Under the pieces are notes generated by a model that had not been told where the DNA came from, did not search any database, and saw only the letters and a program-made list of their open reading frames with translations. A stretch of DNA of 64,000 bases from positions 100,972 through 164,971 of the forward strand of contig NZ_MAOC01000084.1 of assembly GCF_001884135.1 (NCBI RefSeq), written 5' to 3'. Below, one piece after another: positions 60,285-64,000 of this stretch (the stretch's first letter is position 1; every line of letters starts with the position of its first letter). The position numbers and the translations under genes are program-made. The stretch comes from Bacillus nitratireducens. GTDB lineage: Bacteria > Bacillota > Bacilli > Bacillales > Bacillaceae_G.

Positions 60285-62319
60285 AATTAACCTTCTTCCC
60301 ACTCTTCCTCATCAACCACAAGAAATAAGGTGCTCCAAGTACAGCAACGACAAGACCAGAAGGGATTTCTTTCGGATATGCAATCGTTCGTCCGAGCAAA
60401 TCAGCAATGGAAAGAAGTATTGCTCCAAACAGTGCGGAACAAACGAATAGTCTTTGATGATTCATACCAACGACGATTCGTGCTAAGTGAGGTGCAACAA
60501 GACCTAAAAAGGCAATTGTACCGACAGCAGCAATGTTAATTGATGCAAGTAGTGTCGCTAACACAATTAGAGCAAGACGCGTTTTATTTACAGGCTGCCC
60601 GAGTCCGGTTGCTAAATCATCTCCAAGTACAAGAACGTCAAGTTGTTTCATTAAGAAAAAGATAATTGGTATAAGAATAAGAGATGGATATAGAATGATA
60701 TTTTCTAAGTGATTCCATCCTCTTGCATACGTACTGCCTGACAACCATGTTAAGGCCGCAGCAACATTCAAATTTGCCCTAACGATAAAGATTTGAATAA
60801 TCGCTGAGCCGAGCGCTGAAATGCCAATTCCTATTAAAGCAAGAGCTGTTGGACTAAATCCTGATTTCCATGAGAAGAAGAGGACAATTCCAACTGCAAG
60901 TAGTCCACCAATAAATGCACCAATTGGTAGGAAGAAACCAGGAAGTGCAGGGAAGACATACATAATGGTTAAAGCGCCAACACCTGCTCCCGATGAAATA
61001 CCAATAATAGAAGGATCGGCAAGTGGATTTCGTAATATACCTTGGAAAACAAGTCCGCTTATCGCAAGGCATGCTCCAGCAATAGCGGCAACGAGCATTC
61101 TTGGTAAACGAAGATTCATCATCATATTTTTATCAAATTGTGTTAATTGTCCTGTTATGGCATTTGTAATGCTTTCGATATAAGCGTTACTACCGATTGT
61201 AACACCAAGAGAAATCGTCACAATACAAAGCACGATAGATATAATGATTACTTTTTTATAAGAGTAATAACGGGAACTAGCTCTAGCTGTATTCGCTCCG
61301 TTATCATTCATATATTGTTTCGATTTCATCATTCGATACACTAAATAAATAAGCCAAGGTGATCCAATCATTGCCGTGACTGCTCCGACAGGAAGTTCAG
61401 CACCGGTTGGATCTATTAATCTACCAACAACGTCTGCTCCTAGTAATAATATTGCTCCCCATAAGAAAGAGGAGAGAAGGAGGGTAAAGTGTTGCCGATA
61501 ACCAATAAGGCGCATTAAGTGTGGTGCAACTAAGCCGACAAACCCAATCGGTCCAACAACAGTTACAATTACTGCTGTTAAAAAGATGGCGGCGATAAAT
61601 GCAATAAACCGTGTTACTACGGTTTTCTCTCCAAGTGAAACAGCTACATCATCGCCGAGTAAGAGGACATTAAGCTTACGTGACATGAATAGTAAAACTA
61701 GGAAAGAAAAAATAATGAATGGAAATGCGAATTGAACACCGTTCCAGTTATTTTGAATAAGGGAACCAGCTCCCCATAAAAACAAACCTGCTGTTTCATT
61801 TTCATAGAAAAGTTGCATCGTTCCAGTAAAAGCTGAAAGCATTAATGTAACGACCATACCAGCTAAAGCCATACGAAGTGGAGTGCCTTTTTTTCCGCCA
61901 GAAATACGGTACACAAATAAAGCAGTAATTGCACCACCGATAAATGTGAAAAGGAGAGAGTTAATTTGTAACCCCTTCGGTAAAAAAATAGTAGTGGTTA
62001 CTAGAAAGAAATATGCACCAGAATGAATTCCCATTGTACTGGCTTCAGCAAGTGGATTTTTCGTTAAAGTTTGTAAAATGACTCCAGATGCAGCAAGAGC
62101 CCCTCCAGCTAAAATGGCGATTACAGCTCTAGGTAATCGAAGCATGATTAAAGTTTGATGCTCTAGCGATTGGTTCGGTGAGATAAGAGCATCGATAATC
62201 ATACTATAGGAAATATTTGCTTGTCCTTGTCCGATATGAATAAAGAAAAGGAGGAGCAAGAGAGCTGCTCCTCCTCCGAATACAAGACTTGCTCGAAGTG
62301 TATGTTGTAAGCTATTCAT
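60283..62319 (-). CDS. Fused double FecCD permease for ferric siderophore
   Basis: 678 residues: two complete FecCD/BtuC permease units in one chain, as in FhuB. Each half has about ten helices and the motifs [18 protein letters not shown] / [25 protein letters not shown] / NPLADPS, and the ATPase-contact segments [12 protein letters not shown] / [12 protein letters not shown]. Encoded seven bases after the binding-protein gene, forming an iron uptake operon. No ATPase gene is in this operon, so it must use one from elsewhere, as is common in Bacillus. Confidence 0.92.
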   Translation of the reverse strand: MNSLQHTLRASLVFGGGAALLLLLFFIHIGQGQANISYSMIIDALISPNQSLEHQTLIMLRLPRAVIAILAGGALAASGVILQTLTKNPLAEASTMGIHSGAYFFLVTTTIFLPKGLQINSLLFTFIGGAITALFVYRISGGKKGTPLRMALAGMVVTLMLSAFTGTMQLFYENETAGLFLWGAGSLIQNNWNGVQFAFPFIIFSFLVLLFMSRKLNVLLLGDDVAVSLGEKTVVTRFIAFIAAIFLTAVIVTVVGPIGFVGLVAPHLMRLIGYRQHFTLLLSSFLWGAILLLGADVVGRLIDPTGAELPVGAVTAMIGSPWLIYLVYRMMKSKQYMNDNGANTARASSRYYSYKKVIIISIVLCIVTISLGVTIGSNAYIESITNAITGQLTQFDKNMMMNLRLPRMLVAAIAGACLAISGLVFQGILRNPLADPSIIGISSGAGVGALTIMYVFPALPGFFLPIGAFIGGLLAVGIVLFFSWKSGFSPTALALIGIGISALGSAIIQIFIVRANLNVAAALTWLSGSTYARGWNHLENIILYPSLILIPIIFFLMKQLDVLVLGDDLATGLGQPVNKTRLALIVLATLLASINIAAVGTIAFLGLVAPHLARIVVGMNHQRLFVCSALFGAILLSIADLLGRTIAYPKEIPSGLVVAVLGAPYFLWLMRKSGKKVN

Positions 62320-62326
62320 CGTGTAA

Positions 62327-63301
62327 TCACTTCTTCGCTGTCATTACATCAGCTACTTGTGTTGCTAAAGATTTTGCAGACTCAGGACCACCGAAAATCC
62401 AAGTGTCGCCTTTTAATTTATACATTTTGTTTTCTTTTTTGAACTTTAACTCTTCCCAAGCAGGGTTACCTTTTAGTTGAGTGTCAAAAATATTATCTTC
62501 ATCAGCTACAATGTAAATGAAGTTCGAATCTTGTACACTTTGTAATGATTCTACAGTAGTTTGTTTGAAACCATCTGCCTCTGATTTACCTGCTTCAAAA
62601 GTATTTGTTAAACCTAATTTTTTTGTAACTTGTAAAGCTGTAGAATTGTCAGTTAAGATACGGAATGTTGGCACGTTTTTAGCAGTAAATGCTTGTGCCA
62701 TTGCGATGTTTTTATCTTTTAAGCCAGCTTTGTCAATTTTCGCTTTTGCATCTGCAAATGTTTTATCCATATCAGCTAATACTTTTTTACCTTCTTCTTC
62801 TTTTCCGACTGCTTTTGCAATTTGTTTAAATGTTTCTGTCATTTCTGCAAAGTGATCGTTATTGCTTGTTGATGGATCGAACATAACTGTAGGAGCGATT
62901 TGCTCTAATTCGTTTTTAATTGCTTTACCACGGAATGAAGCTGTGATAATTAAATCTGGTTTTAGACGGCTGATTTCCTCTAAGTTTGGTTGTTGACGAG
63001 TCCCAACATCTACAACATCCTTACTCGGTTTTGTTTCTGTATTTACCCATTTATTATAATTCTTAATGTCTGCCATCCCTACTGGCTGAATACCAAGTGC
63101 TAATAAGTCTTCTGAATATACCCACTCAAGTACAACAACTTTTTTCGCTGGTTTATCTAACTTCGTTTCCCCTTCAGCGTGTTTAATTGTTATAGCTTGA
63201 TTTTTATTGTCCGCTTTTGTTTCTTTTTTCTCCTCTTTTTGCTGCCCGCATCCAACAGCGAATAGAAGAACTACTATGAAAATACTGAGAATTCTCTTCA
63301 T
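62327..63301 (-). CDS. Ferric-siderophore or ferric-citrate binding lipoprotein
   Basis: 324 residues, start at 63301 behind GGGGGCAG; the longer frame passes through the ribosome site. Lipoprotein signal with FAVGCGQ. Class III periplasmic-binding fold: [35 protein letters not shown] and the long connecting helix. Sequence style is nearest to YfmC/FecB/FhuD-type iron-chelate receptors; the exact siderophore cannot be assigned. A Fur box precedes it. Confidence 0.9.
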   Translation of the reverse strand: MKRILSIFIVVLLFAVGCGQQKEEKKETKADNKNQAITIKHAEGETKLDKPAKKVVVLEWVYSEDLLALGIQPVGMADIKNYNKWVNTETKPSKDVVDVGTRQQPNLEEISRLKPDLIITASFRGKAIKNELEQIAPTVMFDPSTSNNDHFAEMTETFKQIAKAVGKEEEGKKVLADMDKTFADAKAKIDKAGLKDKNIAMAQAFTAKNVPTFRILTDNSTALQVTKKLGLTNTFEAGKSEADGFKQTTVESLQSVQDSNFIYIVADEDNIFDTQLKGNPAWEELKFKKENKMYKLKGDTWIFGGPESAKSLATQVADVMTAKK

Positions 63302-63341
63302 CTTCTGCCCCCAAATAAAATGTTTTATTTGCAATATGTAC

Positions 63342-63360
63342 GATAATGAAAATCGTTATC
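63342..63360. promoter_or_regulatory. Fur box upstream of the siderophore operon
   Basis: GATAATGAAAATCGTTATC, a near-perfect 19-base Fur box, 41-59 bases upstream of the lipoprotein start on the minus strand. Confidence 0.93.
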
Positions 63361-63708
63361 AATTAAAACAACCAAATCATACTATGAGGGCATTTTAAGT
63401 GTCAATATTTTTTAAAAATTTCGACTAAGAATAACGATTTATACGGATTTTAATATATCATATTGAAATGCATACGTGTATCAAGGTTGAAGGAGCTGAA
63501 ATTCCTTTCATGAGGAAGGCGAAAGTACAAGCGAAAGGAGAGCGTATTGCATGTAATATTTATTAGAATGTAAGGAAAAAACTTTGTTTATAAAAGGTTT
63601 ATCCTAGAGCGGGTAGTTGATAAGGAAAATAAAAACTGATTTTTATTAGAAGGATATTTTTAATTAGTGGGTTGTACTTAAAAGATTGAACACGGGGGAG
63701 GGGTCAAC
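63361..63708. other. Intergenic region before the collagen-like gene
   Basis: 348 bases without a supported gene. A small hairpin (AAGGAG/CTCCTT-type, around 63491-63508) and AT-rich sequence are seen. The last 15 bases carry the strong GGGGGAGGGG ribosome site of the collagen-like gene. I could not identify a sporulation promoter with confidence. Confidence 0.45.

Positions 63709-64000
<292 letters not shown>

Noticed and set aside
60330-61183. Plus-strand open frames across the siderophore permease gene
   Set aside because: They are the antisense of a long, well-conserved FecCD permease and lack start signals.

Overview
The window is chromosomal DNA from a Bacillus cereus-group bacterium (B. 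cereus, B. anthracis, B. thuringiensis and relatives). The evidence is the low GC content, the Bacillus gene order polA-mutM-ytaF-coaE-gapB-speD-nrdR-dnaB-dnaI-ytxC-thrS-infC-rpmI-rplT, a haem-uptake (Isd) locus with NEAT proteins and sortase B, a small acid-soluble spore protein gene, a bcr1-like repeat flanked by TTTAT, and the start of a collagen-like spore-surface type gene. No rRNA, tRNA, CRISPR array or intact insertion sequence was seen.

Layout. 1-15.3 kb: DNA repair and replication (polA, mutM, dnaB, dnaI), CoA synthesis (coaE), gluconeogenic gapB with a CcpN-type operator, speD behind a structured leader, nrdR, ytxC, thrS with a T-box, and infC-rpmI-rplT behind an L20-type leader. 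15.3-24.5 kb: dUTPase-like enzyme, M42 peptidase, a TetR/HlyD/MFS efflux locus, two tandem paralogous small membrane proteins, a CPBP protease, an HD-domain protein, sspI and a SpoU-type rRNA methylase. 24.5-28.3 kb: T-box-controlled pheST. 28.3-31.0 kb: an accessory island holding a lipase with an N-terminal enzyme domain and a C-terminal helical domain, a WXG-type small partner and a DUF1433-like membrane or lipoprotein. The module is present twice, and each copy has decayed in a different part. 31.1-42.5 kb: asnS (T-box), small genes, rnhC, zapA, a cvpA-family gene, polX, mutS2, an RluF-type pseudouridine synthase, and a BrnQ-family transporter behind a T-box that reads threonine.

42.5-50.5 kb: Fur-box-controlled haem acquisition: isdC, a five-NEAT-domain protein, isdE, isdF, an ATPase, srtB, and a convergent isdG with its own Fur box. 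50.7-52.3 kb: rRNA methylase rlmI, ywbE and a 57-codon partner. 52.5-57.7 kb: a YcbLMNO-like two-component/ABC transporter locus with two permeases flanking a DUF4097 protein. 57.8-60.1 kb: a DUF3139 protein, a DinB-family protein, and an ECF sigma factor overlapping a membrane-anchored PH-like protein whose stop codon comes from a bcr1 repeat. 60.3-63.4 kb: Fur-controlled ferric-siderophore uptake (lipoprotein plus fused double permease). 63.7 kb to the end: a collagen-like gene running off the window.

Regulation is unusually legible: four T-box leaders (Thr, Phe, Asn, and a second Thr-type), one L20-type leader, one unassigned speD leader, five Fur boxes, a CcpN-like operator and a TetR operator. 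The strongest candidate for an undescribed system is the duplicated lipase / WXG partner / DUF1433 module at 28.3-31.0 kb. It resembles the staphylococcal type VII-secreted lipase TslA with its DUF1433 immunity lipoprotein TilA.
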